Of a stretch of DNA of 64,000 nucleotides, positions 1 through 8,161 are shown piece after piece. The notes beneath the pieces are model-generated. The model searched no databases, was not told the origin of the DNA, and was given only the letters and a program-made list of their open reading frames with translations. The stretch's first letter is position 1, and every line of letters starts with the position of its first letter. The DNA comes from Pseudoduganella namucuonensis (GTDB taxonomy: Bacteria > Pseudomonadota > Gammaproteobacteria > Burkholderiales > Burkholderiaceae_D): positions 55,034 through 119,033 of the forward strand of contig NZ_FPBO01000027.1 of the NCBI RefSeq assembly GCF_900116645.1. Direction: 5' to 3'. Made by a program: the position numbers and the translations under genes.

Positions 1-3000
1 GATCTCGCCGGCCGTGATCCACGGCGCCAACTCCAGCAGGTCGTCCAGCGCGGCGCGGCACTGCGCGGCCAGCGCCGCGGCCCAGTGGCGCACGGCGGGG
101 TCGGCGGCGGCCTCGTGGCCGGGATCGAAGGCGGCGCTGGCCTCGGCCGCGCGCTTGAGCCAGGCGTGCATGTCGACCAGGCTGGCCGGGAACAGCGGCA
201 GCACGGCGGCGGCGTCGCGCCGCAGCGCCAGCAGCTGCTCGGGCACGGCGGCGCCGGCCGCGGCGGCGGCCTCGTGCAGCACGTCGATGGTGGTGACGAT
301 GCCGTCCAGCAGTTGCACGCCGGCGATGGGCTGGTCCAGCTGGTGCAGCAGGCCCTGCTGCAGGGTCAGCAGGTGGCCGGCCAGGTTGCCGCTGTCCACC
401 GTCGAGATGTAGACGGGATGCAGCGGCTTCATGCTCAGCGTGTCGTACCAGTTGTAGAAATGGCCCTGGTGGCGTTCCAGCTGGGCCATGCTGCGCATGG
501 TGGCGGCGGTGCGCGCCACCAGCTCGCCGCCGCCGATGTAGCCGAAGTCGTGCGCGCTCAGGTTGGCCAGCAGCGCCATGCCGATGTTGGTGGGCGAGGT
601 GCGGTGGGCGATCACCTGGGTCGGATGCTCTTGCATATTGTCCGGCGGCAGCCAGTTGTCCTGGGGTCCGACGAAGGTTTCGAAATAGCCCCAGGTCTTG
701 CGCGCCAGCGTGTGCAGGAAGCGGTTCTGCTCCTCCGTCAGCACCGCCTGCTCGCGCGGCAGCGGAAGGCTGATCCACCACGCCACCACCGGCGCGCCCA
801 GCCAGGCCGCCAGGAACAGCAGCGCCGGGCCGATCGCGCCCGGGCGCCAGGCCACCAGGGCGGCGCCGGCCGCCAGCGCGATGGCGGGCGAGGCCCACAT
901 GCCGCGCCAGTGGTCGGCCAGCGAGTCGCCGCCGCGCGCCAGCGCGGAGGCGCGCCATTCCAGCAAGTGGCGGCGCGAGAACAGCAGCCGCCAGCCGGTG
1001 CGCACGATGGCGTCCAGGCTGATGTAGCTTTCGTAGGGCAGGAACACCAGCGTCAGCAGCGCGTGCGCGAAATGCAGGCGGCTGCGCCACAGCGATTGCG
1101 CGATGTGCTGGCTCCACAGCGTGTCGCGCGGCCGGCGCAGCAGGTCGTACACGGCGCTGGCCAGCGGCGGCAGGAAGATCACCGCCAGCACGGCGGCGGT
1201 CCAGTACCACGGGTTGGGCAGCGCTATCCAGGCCAGCAGCAGCGACAGGGTCAGCACCGGCGCCACCAGGCTGCGGCGCAGGTTGTCGAACAGCTTCCAG
1301 CGCGACAGCGCGGACAGCGGGTTGCGCTCGCGGCGCCGGGCCTGGGTGCGCGCCTGGGCGCGGGCCTGCGTCCCCTCGCGGTCGGCGCCCGGCAGCGGCG
1401 TGGACGGCATCAGCCACGACAGCAACTGCCAGTCGCCGCGCATCCAGCGCTGGCGGCGCGTGATGTCGTCGCTGTAGCGGGCCGGGTATTGCTCGTAGAG
1501 CTGGGCGTCGCTCAGCAGGCCGGCGCGCAGGTAGCAGCCCTCCAGCAGGTCGTGGCTGAGGATGCGGTTCTCCGGCAGCCGGCCGCCCAGCACCTGCTCG
1601 AACACGTCCACGTCGTAGATGCCCTTGCCGATGAAGGAGCCCTCGTAGAACACGTCCTGGTAGACGTCGGACACGGTGCGGGTGTAGGGGTCGATGCCCG
1701 GCTCGCCGCCGCACAGCTTCTCGTAGCGCGAGGCGTTCTCGCTGGGCAGGCTGACCGCCACCCGCGGCTGCAGGATGCCGTAGCCCTCGACCACGCGGTT
1801 GCGGTGCGGGTCCACCCGCGGCCGGTTCAGCGGGTGCTGCATGGTGGCCACGAACTGGCGCGCGGCGTCGCGCGGCAGCTGGGTGTCGGTGTCGAGCGTG
1901 ATCACGTAGCGGATGGTCTCCAGCTCGCCCACGTCGCCCACCACCAGCGAGAAGCATTCGCGGGCGCCGCCGCGCAGGAAGCGGTTCAGCTCCTCGAGCT
2001 TGCCGCGCTTGCGTTCGCGCCCCATCCACACGCCCTCGGCGCGGTTGTACAGCCGCGGCCGGTGCAGCAGCAGGAAGGGGCCGTTGGACGCGTGGCCGGC
2101 CGGCCCGGCGGTGGCCGCCGCGCCGTGCGGCGTGACGTCCTCGCCGGCCGTGTATTTCTGGTTCAGGCGGCGGATGCCCTCCTGCGCCTGCAGCAGCAGC
2201 GCCGCGTCGGACGCCAGCGTCTCCTCCTTGGCGTCGGCGAAGTCGGTCAGCAGGCAGAAGCGCAGGTTGCGGTCGCGGTTGGCCAGGAAGCGCACCTCCA
2301 GCTGCTCGATCAGCTCGTCGACGTTCTCCTTGCTGTAGATCAGCGTGGGCACGGCCACCAGCGCGCGCGCGTTGGACGGGATGCCGTCGCGGTAATCCAT
2401 GCGCGGCAGCGGGTTCGGGCGGGTCAGCAGCGTCGCGGCCCAGTTCACCAGCGCCAGGCCCAGCTGGGTGCTGGCCAGCAGCGCCAGCACGGCCAGCAGC
2501 GCCAGCGCCCAGCCATCCACGCCGTCGCGCATGGCGCGGTCGAACATCATGCCGGCCGCCACCACGGTGACGGCGGCCACCGCGCCCAGGTAGGACGTCA
2601 GCGGCGAGGCGCGCGCGGTGCGCTGCAGCGCGTCCCACATCGGCCAGCGCACGCCGGCCTGTCGCTCCAGCGCCAGCACGCCGCGGTCGACCAGGTAGAA
2701 GCCGACGTGGCCGTGGCGCGGGTCGCCGGTGTCGCGGTTGTTGCGCGCCAGTTGCAGCGCCATGGCGGCGATCTCCTGCTCGCTGAGACGCGAACGGCGG
2801 GCGAGCTTCTCGATCACGTGGCGGTACTGGTCGCGGGTGGAGAAGTCCATCTCGCCGTAGACGTCGACCGGGTCCATGCGCAGGGTCTGCTCGACCACGC
2901 TCATGGTTTCGACGAACTCCTGCCAGTCCATGGTGCCCAGGAAGCGCAGGCTGCCGATGCTGTTGGCGATGGAGACCTGCTCGGCGGCCTGCTGCTGGAT

Positions 3001-3933
3001 CTCGGCCTGTACCAGCTGCTCGATGGTCTGGCCGGTCTCGGCCAGGCGGTGGGTCAGCCAGGTCAGCGCCAGGTTCAGCGCCGTGCTCTGGCCCTGCATG
3101 CGGCGCGCCAGCTCGGCCACGAAGCCGCTGGTGATGGGCGGGTTGGAGCGCGCCATGTCGGCCACCAGCAGGATCAGGCCGCTGGGGTTCTTGTCGGCGA
3201 TCTCCATCATCTGGTCGGCCCAGGTGTTGGCCAGGTCGCGCTGCAGGCGGTTCTCGGCCACGCGCGCGGCCACCCGGCGCAGGTTCTCGATCAGCGCCAG
3301 GCGCAGCATGATGGGGATGGCCCACAGCTCGCCCAGTTTCAGCTTGGTGACCTCCTGGTAGGCGTCGACGAAGCGGCACAGGCTCTCGGGATCGACGCGG
3401 CCGTCGCCGTGGGCGATGATCTCCAGCGCGATCTGGTAGACGCGCGGGGTGCCGTCGGGCGCGCCCTTGGCCAGGCGCGGCAGTTCCTTGCTGTAATTCT
3501 TGGGCAGGTGGCGCCGCGCGGTGCGGATCTGCTCCTCGATCAGGTAGGAGTTGTCCAGCAGCCACTCGGAGGCCGGCGTGATCTGTCGCGCGGTCTTGAC
3601 GGCGGCGGTCAGCTCGTCGCAGGTGCGGGAAATGACGTCGGCGTTCTCACGCAGACGCGCCAGCAGACGGTCGGGGCCGCCGCGCGGGCTCAGTTCATGG
3701 TTGGCGGCCAACACCTTGCCATGGGCCGCCATCTGCAGCGCGCTGAACAGCTCGGCGCGCAGCGGGGAATCATCATCCTCCGCGCCCGTCGGCGACGCAC
3801 CTGCAGTAGCCTCCCGAAAACCAAACTTTATGCCGCGCAAGAAAGGGGGATGCTCGTTCAATTGGACCTCGCTGTTTTCCCTGATGAGGGATGTCAAAGT
3901 ATGGTCCGAACGATAGTACGGAGGCGCACGCAT
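1..3933 (-). CDS. ndvB: Cyclic beta-1,2-glucan synthase (GT84/GH94-type), N-terminal part, cut by window edge
   Basis: The reading frame is open from the ATG at 3933 (minus strand) to base 1, giving 1311 codons without a stop, so the 3' end lies outside the window. Family members (NdvB/ChvB/Cgs) are about 2,800 residues long; they are inner-membrane enzymes that build and cyclise periplasmic beta-1,2-glucans. Visible landmarks are a long N-terminal helical region, a glycosyltransferase core with DTDTQLPRDA near residue 680, HDLLEG near 795 and RWMRGDWQ near 830, then hydrophobic segments. A glycoamylase-like stretch follows (LANLSAHDFGYIGGGE near residue 1120). No strong ribosome-binding site precedes the ATG; MRAPPYYRSDHT is the proposed N-terminus. 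The family call is firm, the start less so. Confidence 0.9.
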   Translation of the reverse strand, partial: MRAPPYYRSDHTLTSLIRENSEVQLNEHPPFLRGIKFGFREATAGASPTGAEDDDSPLRAELFSALQMAAHGKVLAANHELSPRGGPDRLLARLRENADVISRTCDELTAAVKTARQITPASEWLLDNSYLIEEQIRTARRHLPKNYSKELPRLAKGAPDGTPRVYQIALEIIAHGDGRVDPESLCRFVDAYQEVTKLKLGELWAIPIMLRLALIENLRRVAARVAENRLQRDLANTWADQMMEIADKNPSGLILLVADMARSNPPITSGFVAELARRMQGQSTALNLALTWLTHRLAETGQTIEQLVQAEIQQQAAEQVSIANSIGSLRFLGTMDWQEFVETMSVVEQTLRMDPVDVYGEMDFSTRDQYRHVIEKLARRSRLSEQEIAAMALQLARNNRDTGDPRHGHVGFYLVDRGVLALERQAGVRWPMWDALQRTARASPLTSYLGAVAAVTVVAAGMMFDRAMRDGVDGWALALLAVLALLASTQLGLALVNWAATLLTRPNPLPRMDYRDGIPSNARALVAVPTLIYSKENVDELIEQLEVRFLANRDRNLRFCLLTDFADAKEETLASDAALLLQAQEGIRRLNQKYTAGEDVTPHGAAATAGPAGHASNGPFLLLHRPRLYNRAEGVWMGRERKRGKLEELNRFLRGGARECFSLVVGDVGELETIRYVITLDTDTQLPRDAARQFVATMQHPLNRPRVDPHRNRVVEGYGILQPRVAVSLPSENASRYEKLCGGEPGIDPYTRTVSDVYQDVFYEGSFIGKGIYDVDVFEQVLGGRLPENRILSHDLLEGCYLRAGLLSDAQLYEQYPARYSDDITRRQRWMRGDWQLLSWLMPSTPLPGADREGTQARAQARTQARRRERNPLSALSRWKLFDNLRRSLVAPVLTLSLLLAWIALPNPWYWTAAVLAVIFLPPLASAVYDLLRRPRDTLWSQHIAQSLWRSRLHFAHALLTLVFLPYESYISLDAIVRTGWRLLFSRRHLLEWRASALARGGDSLADHWRGMWASPAIALAAGAALVAWRPGAIGPALLFLAAWLGAPVVAWWISLPLPREQAVLTEEQNRFLHTLARKTWGYFETFVGPQDNWLPPDNMQEHPTQVIAHRTSPTNIGMALLANLSAHDFGYIGGGELVARTAATMRSMAQLERHQGHFYNWYDTLSMKPLHPVYISTVDSGNLAGHLLTLQQGLLHQLDQPIAGVQLLDGIVTTIDVLHEAAAAAGAAVPEQLLALRRDAAAVLPLFPASLVDMHAWLKRAAEASAAFDPGHEAAADPAVRHWAAALAAQCRAALDDLLELAPWITAGEI

Positions 3934-3975
3934 GGTCACTGTGCGCTAGCGTACACATCCAGGGTGCGGCGCAAC

Positions 3976-4029
3976 AAAAAGCGAACCGAGCCCCATTTGG
4001 GGCCAGGCCCCAAATGGGGCTCAGTTCGC
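3976..4029 (-). terminator. Rho-independent terminator of the cysteine desulfurase gene
   Basis: A near-perfect inverted repeat has outer arms GCGAAC/GTTCGC and inner arms GCCCCATTTGGGGC/GCCCCAAATGGGGC around a CAG loop (3981-4029). On the minus strand it is followed by five T residues (3976-3980). The stem contains the stop codon of the desulfurase gene (4021-4023), so the terminator is partly coding. Confidence 0.85.
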
Positions 4030-5583
4030 TTGCAGGGCCATGCCGCCGGCGAGGTCGTAGGCTTGGGCGTAGCCCAGGCGCCGCAGGCGGGCGGCGGCCT
4101 TGCCGCTGCGGGCGCCGCTGCGGCACAGGAACACCAGGGGCGCGCCGTCGCCGCCCAGCCAGCCGGGGATGTGCTCGTCCAACCGGCCCAGCGGCACGTT
4201 CAGCATGGCGCGGCCGGCCGGGCCGGCGCCCGCGCCGGCCATGTGCTCGTGGCTTTCCCGCACGTCGACCAGGACGGCGTCCGGGTGGTCGCGCAACATT
4301 TCTTGCAGCGCAGCATGGCTGAGGTGCATGTCCGCCGGCGCTTCGCCGGTTTCGTCGCCGTTATCGGCGTGCAACACATCCTCCGGCGGCGCCGGCGGCC
4401 GTTCGGACGCGCGCAGCGCCTCGCCGCAACGGGCGATGCGCTCGCAGGCGGCGGCAATGTCGGCCTCGGCCACCAGCGGGCCGAAGGACATGCGGATGGC
4501 GGACGCGCTGCGCCACAGCGGTACGCCCATGGCCTGCAGCACGTAGCTGGGCGCGGCCTTGGCGGAGGAACAGGCGCTGCCGGAACTGACGCGCACGCCG
4601 GCAGCGTCGAGCACGTCCATCAATTCGCGGCTGGACAGGCCGGGCACGGAAAAGTTCAAGGTGGTGGGCAGCGCGTGCTCGAACGGGGCGTTGAACACCA
4701 CGCCGGGCCAGGCCTGGCGCAGGCTGGCCGCCAGGCGGTCGCGGAAGCCGCACAATTCCTCGTGCGCGTGGAACACGCCGCCCCGCTCCAGCGCGGCCAG
4801 CACGGCGTCCAGCGCGGCCACGCCGGCCATGTTCTCGGTGCCGGAGCGCAACGCGCCCTCCTGGCCGCCGCCCACGATCAGCGGCGTGAACGGGGCGCCG
4901 GCGCGCACGTACAGCATGCCGATTCCCTTGGGCGCGTACAGCTTGTGGCCGGAGAACGGCGCGTAGTCGATGCGGCTGCGCGCCAGGTTCAACTGGAACT
5001 TGCCCAGCGCCTGCACGCAATCGACCAGCCAGTAGGCGCGGCTGCCGCTGGCGTTCAGCACTTGCTCGATGCCGGCGATGTCGGACAGCACGCCGGTCTC
5101 GTTGTTGGCCGCCATGGTGCACAGCATGGCCGTTCGCGGCAGCAGCGCGGCCAGCCCGGCCAGGTCGTGGCGGCCGTCGCCGTCCACCGGCAGCGCGCTC
5201 AGCTCGAGATTCAGGCCGAGCAGCCGGTTCCAGTGCGCCAGGCTCTCCGGCACGGCCTTGTGCTCGGTGGCGCCGTAGACCAGCAGCGAACCGATGGCCT
5301 CGCCGGCGTCGCGCCGTTCGCGCAGCGCGCACAGGGCCGACAGCACGGATGTCTGTATGCCCTCGGTGGCGCCGCTGTTGAACATCAGCCTGCCCTCGCC
5401 CACGCCCAGCAGCCGCACGGCGCGGCGGCGCGCGCCGTCCAGCAGCGCGCGCGCCCGCAGGCCGCTGGAGTGGGTGCTGCTCGGGTTGCCGTAGCAATCG
5501 CGCATGGCGTGCACGGCGGCGGTGACGGCGGCGGGAAGGACGGGGCTGGTGGCGTTGCCGTCGAGGTAGATTTCGTTGTGCAT
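4021..5583 (-). CDS. Cysteine desulfurase (class V aminotransferase) fused to a C-terminal rhodanese domain
   Basis: 520 residues. Residues 1-380 are an IscS/NifS-type PLP-dependent cysteine desulfurase: N-terminal YLDGNATSP, the PLP lysine in FSGHKLYAPKG, and the persulfide cysteine in SSGSACSSAKAAPS. Residues about 410-520 form a rhodanese domain (VLVDVRESHEHMAG) with the active-site loop CRSGARSG. The desulfurase would move cysteine sulfur to its own cysteine as persulfide, and the fused rhodanese could accept or pass it on. No Fe-S assembly genes are adjacent, so a role in cysteine breakdown or sulfur relay is more likely than general Fe-S biogenesis (inference). It is divergent from an Lrp-type regulator, its probable controller. 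Confidence 0.9.
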   Translation of the reverse strand: MHNEIYLDGNATSPVLPAAVTAAVHAMRDCYGNPSSTHSSGLRARALLDGARRRAVRLLGVGEGRLMFNSGATEGIQTSVLSALCALRERRDAGEAIGSLLVYGATEHKAVPESLAHWNRLLGLNLELSALPVDGDGRHDLAGLAALLPRTAMLCTMAANNETGVLSDIAGIEQVLNASGSRAYWLVDCVQALGKFQLNLARSRIDYAPFSGHKLYAPKGIGMLYVRAGAPFTPLIVGGGQEGALRSGTENMAGVAALDAVLAALERGGVFHAHEELCGFRDRLAASLRQAWPGVVFNAPFEHALPTTLNFSVPGLSSRELMDVLDAAGVRVSSGSACSSAKAAPSYVLQAMGVPLWRSASAIRMSFGPLVAEADIAAACERIARCGEALRASERPPAPPEDVLHADNGDETGEAPADMHLSHAALQEMLRDHPDAVLVDVRESHEHMAGAGAGPAGRAMLNVPLGRLDEHIPGWLGGDGAPLVFLCRSGARSGKAAARLRRLGYAQAYDLAGGMALQAN

Positions 5584-5710
5584 GGCGTGATGTGCGGAAA
5601 TGTTTCAGGTACCGGACAGCTTACGCAAGGGCGCGAAACCATACATTCCAAATCCGGCTGATAAAGCGCATAATTCAGCATACACATGCTATTTTTTTCC
5701 GATTTATAGA
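5584..5710. promoter_or_regulatory. Divergent promoter region between the desulfurase gene and the Lrp-type regulator
   Basis: 127 nt, clearly more AT-rich than the flanking genes towards the regulator side. It contains short dyads typical of Lrp targets: GCTGA...TCAGC and AGCAT-ACAC-ATGCT, followed by a T-rich stretch and TTTATAGA immediately before the regulator ATG. No Shine-Dalgarno sequence precedes that ATG, so its mRNA may have a very short leader. Operator function is inferred. Confidence 0.45.
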
Positions 5711-6193
5711 ATGAACCAACTCGACCGCCACGACTACGCCATCCTGGGCGCGCTGCAGCTGGACGGCACGCTGTCCGTCGCCGAGCTGGCCGAGAAGGTG
5801 GGGCTGTCCAGCACGCCCTGCTGGAAAAGGCTGAAACGGCTGCAGGACGAGGGCTACATCGAAAAGCGCGTGGCCATCGTCAACCGGCGCAAGGCCGGGC
5901 TGCCGGTGACGGTGTTCGTCAGCGTGCGCACCAGCCAGCACGACGAGAAATGGCTGGCCCGCTTCGCCGCCGCCGTCGAGGCGCTGCCCGAGGTGCAGGA
6001 ATTCCACCGCATGAGCGGCGACATCGACTACCTGCTGAAGGTGGTGACCACCGATATCGAGGGCTACGACCGCTTTTACAAAAAACTGATCAGGGCCACC
6101 CAGCTGTCCGGGGTATCATCGGCGTTCTCCATGGAACAGATTAAATACACCACCGCGCTGCCGCTGCACCTGGTCTCGCACGGAACACCCTGA
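5711..6193 (+). CDS. Lrp/AsnC-family transcriptional regulator
   Basis: 160 residues, the usual length for the family. It opens with LDRHDYAILGALQLDG, followed by the winged helix-turn-helix (VAELAEKVGLSSTPCWKRLKRL, about residues 20-45). The C-terminal RAM ligand-binding domain includes EFHRMSGDIDYLLKVV. The frame is open upstream to 5600, but the ATG at 5711 is chosen because family alignment begins there. It is divergent from the cysteine desulfurase gene, which suggests an amino-acid-responsive regulator of that gene, comparable in logic to cysteine-responsive Lrp proteins such as DecR (inference). Its stop overlaps the next start (TGATG). Confidence 0.92.
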   Translation: MNQLDRHDYAILGALQLDGTLSVAELAEKVGLSSTPCWKRLKRLQDEGYIEKRVAIVNRRKAGLPVTVFVSVRTSQHDEKWLARFAAAVEALPEVQEFHRMSGDIDYLLKVVTTDIEGYDRFYKKLIRATQLSGVSSAFSMEQIKYTTALPLHLVSHGTP

Positions 6194-7356
6194 TGAACTT
6201 TCTGACCTCGCTACTCCCCGCCACCAGCCACACCTCCTTCCGCGAACGCGCGCGGGCCTGCTCGGGCGCCATCCTGGCGCTGCTGGCCACCGGCCTGCTG
6301 AGCCGCGCGATGCTGCCGGACCACCTGACTTTCGCCTTCCTGGCCGCGCCCATGGGCGCCTCCGCCGTGCTGCTGTTCTGCCTGCCCGCCAGCCCGCTGG
6401 CGCAGCCCTGGTCCGTCATCGGCGGCAACGTCGTGTCCGGCCTGGTCGGCGCGGCCTGCGCGCGCTGGCTGGGCGGCGGCGCGCCGGTGGCGGCGCTGGC
6501 CGTCTGCCTGGCCATCGCCGCCATGTTCGCGCTGCGCTGCCTGCATCCGCCCGGCGGCGCGGTGGCGCTGACGGCGGCCATGGGCGGGCCGGCGATCCTG
6601 GCGGCCGGCTTCGAGTTCCCGCTGGTGACGGTGCTGCTCAACTCCACGCTGATGGTGATCGGCGCCATGGCCTACAACAACCTGACCGGGCGCCGCTACC
6701 CGCACCAGCAGCAGGCGCCGCACCCGAATCCGCACGCCACGCAGGACCCGGTGCCGACCATGCGGCTGGGCTTCAAGCCCGAGGACCTGGACGCCGTCCT
6801 CAAGCAATACAACCAGGTGCTGGACGTGAGCCGCGACGACCTGGAGGAGATCTTCATCCAGACCGAGCTGCAGGCCTACAAGCGCCGCTTCGGCGTGATC
6901 CGCTGCGGCGACATCATGTCCAGGGACGTGGCGACGGCGCAATTCGGCACGCCGCTGGAAAGCGCGTGGCGCGAGATGCGTTCGCACCGCGTGGCGGCGC
7001 TGCCGGTGCTGAACCGCGCGCGCCGCGTGATCGGCCTGGTCACGCAGGGCGACTTCCTGGACCGCAGCGGCCTGGACGACTACGCCGGCATGCGCGCCCG
7101 CCTGCGCGGCTTCCTGCGCCGCAGCGGCGTGACGCACACGGAAAAGGCGGAGGTGGTGGGCCAGATCATGAAGGCCAAGCCGGTCACCGCCACCGTGGCC
7201 ACGCCCATCGTGGAGCTGGTGGCGCTGATGGCCGACTCGGGCTACCACCACATCCCCGTGGTGGACGCGGAGGAGCGCTTCGCCGGCATCGTCACCCAGT
7301 CCGACCTGGTGGCGGCGCTGTACGAGAACCGGCTGGCCGAGGCGCCCGCCGCCTAA
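6193..7356 (+). CDS. HPP-family integral membrane protein with C-terminal CBS domain pair
   Basis: 387 residues. The N-terminal 170 residues hold several hydrophobic helices and the family signature LRCLHPPGGAVALTA. The C-terminal half (about residues 230-380) is a tandem CBS pair (IMSRDVATAQ..., IMKAKPVTATV... and IPVVDAEERFAGIVTQSDL). HPP proteins have been linked to nitrite transport in plastids; bacterial members are mostly uncharacterised, and the CBS pair suggests nucleotide-controlled transport or gating. Translation is probably coupled to the Lrp gene (1-nt overlap). It converges with the XRE gene, the stops overlapping by 4 nt. Confidence 0.88.
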   Translation: MNFLTSLLPATSHTSFRERARACSGAILALLATGLLSRAMLPDHLTFAFLAAPMGASAVLLFCLPASPLAQPWSVIGGNVVSGLVGAACARWLGGGAPVAALAVCLAIAAMFALRCLHPPGGAVALTAAMGGPAILAAGFEFPLVTVLLNSTLMVIGAMAYNNLTGRRYPHQQQAPHPNPHATQDPVPTMRLGFKPEDLDAVLKQYNQVLDVSRDDLEEIFIQTELQAYKRRFGVIRCGDIMSRDVATAQFGTPLESAWREMRSHRVAALPVLNRARRVIGLVTQGDFLDRSGLDDYAGMRARLRGFLRRSGVTHTEKAEVVGQIMKAKPVTATVATPIVELVALMADSGYHHIPVVDAEERFAGIVTQSDLVAALYENRLAEAPAA

Positions 7357-7976
7357 GGTTCGACTCGGCGCCTGCGGGAAAAGTGCCAGTCGACCACGAA
7401 GCGGATGGCGCACGCGAACAGCGTCATTTGAAGGTACAAGGACGCGGCGGCCCGCGGCGACGCGCTAAAGCTGGAAAACAATAAAGCCACAGCGCCGAAG
7501 ATGAATCCAAATTGCGCCGTCCGGCGCGCCGGCGTGGCAAGGGCGATCCGGCCAGAGAAGTACCAGCCAAAACCGGAATAGAGCGCAGTGGCGATCGCGA
7601 CCATGCACGCCAGGTTAATGACGCTCAATGGAATATGTTCCGATGGAAACCACATCGCACTCCCCGCCGCGATGAACGCAAGAAATGAAATCAGGCCCGC
7701 GACACCATAACGCCTGGGGACAGTGCCCGCTGGCGACGGCGCGGGCATTTCCGTTTCGCGTGCCCCGGCATCGGGTTCCGACAGATCGCGCACATGGATC
7801 TTGAAGGCCGCGGCGAGGGCCATTTTGGTCTCCCTCGACGCACTTCCATCCGCTTCGACCCGTTGAATCGTGCGAAGGCTCACGTCCGTGATTTCAGCCA
7901 ATTGCTCCTGAGACCAGGCGCGGTCCGTGCGCATGCGCCTAACGGCTTTTGCATTTATCTTCATTTCGTCGTCCAT
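7353..7976 (-). CDS. XRE-family HTH regulator with a membrane-embedded C-terminal domain
   Basis: 207 residues from the ATG at 7976, chosen because CTGGAG lies about 8 nt upstream; the frame stays open further 5'. Residues 5-60 are a Cro/CI-type HTH (MRTDRAWSQEQLAEITDVSLRTIQRVE). A linker follows, then four hydrophobic helices from about residue 88 to the end and an arginine-rich tail. A DNA-binding domain tethered to the membrane resembles one-component membrane regulators; the signal is unknown. Head-to-head with the DUF885 gene. Confidence 0.85.
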   Translation of the reverse strand: MDDEMKINAKAVRRMRTDRAWSQEQLAEITDVSLRTIQRVEADGSASRETKMALAAAFKIHVRDLSEPDAGARETEMPAPSPAGTVPRRYGVAGLISFLAFIAAGSAMWFPSEHIPLSVINLACMVAIATALYSGFGWYFSGRIALATPARRTAQFGFIFGAVALLFSSFSASPRAAASLYLQMTLFACAIRFVVDWHFSRRRRVEP

Positions 7977-8161
7977 TGTGAGCTCCAGTTTGTGAAGAAC
8001 GGGACTGGAGGATGCACAGCTTACACCGAAAGCGCCACGACAGATTGCCGCCAACCGGGCGACACTTGCCCGCCAACCTACCGTTTACGGCGGTCTGCCC
8101 AGTGGATCGCGGCCCGGCAATGACGTAACATTGGCGTTCCCCTCATTTCAGGATCACGACG

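Noticed and set aside
85..5661. An 1858-residue open frame on the plus strand
   Set aside because: Its translation is low-complexity (Arg/Gln/His/Ala-rich), and it lies antisense to the glucan synthase and the cysteine desulfurase, both of which show clear family motifs. It is a GC-skewed shadow frame.
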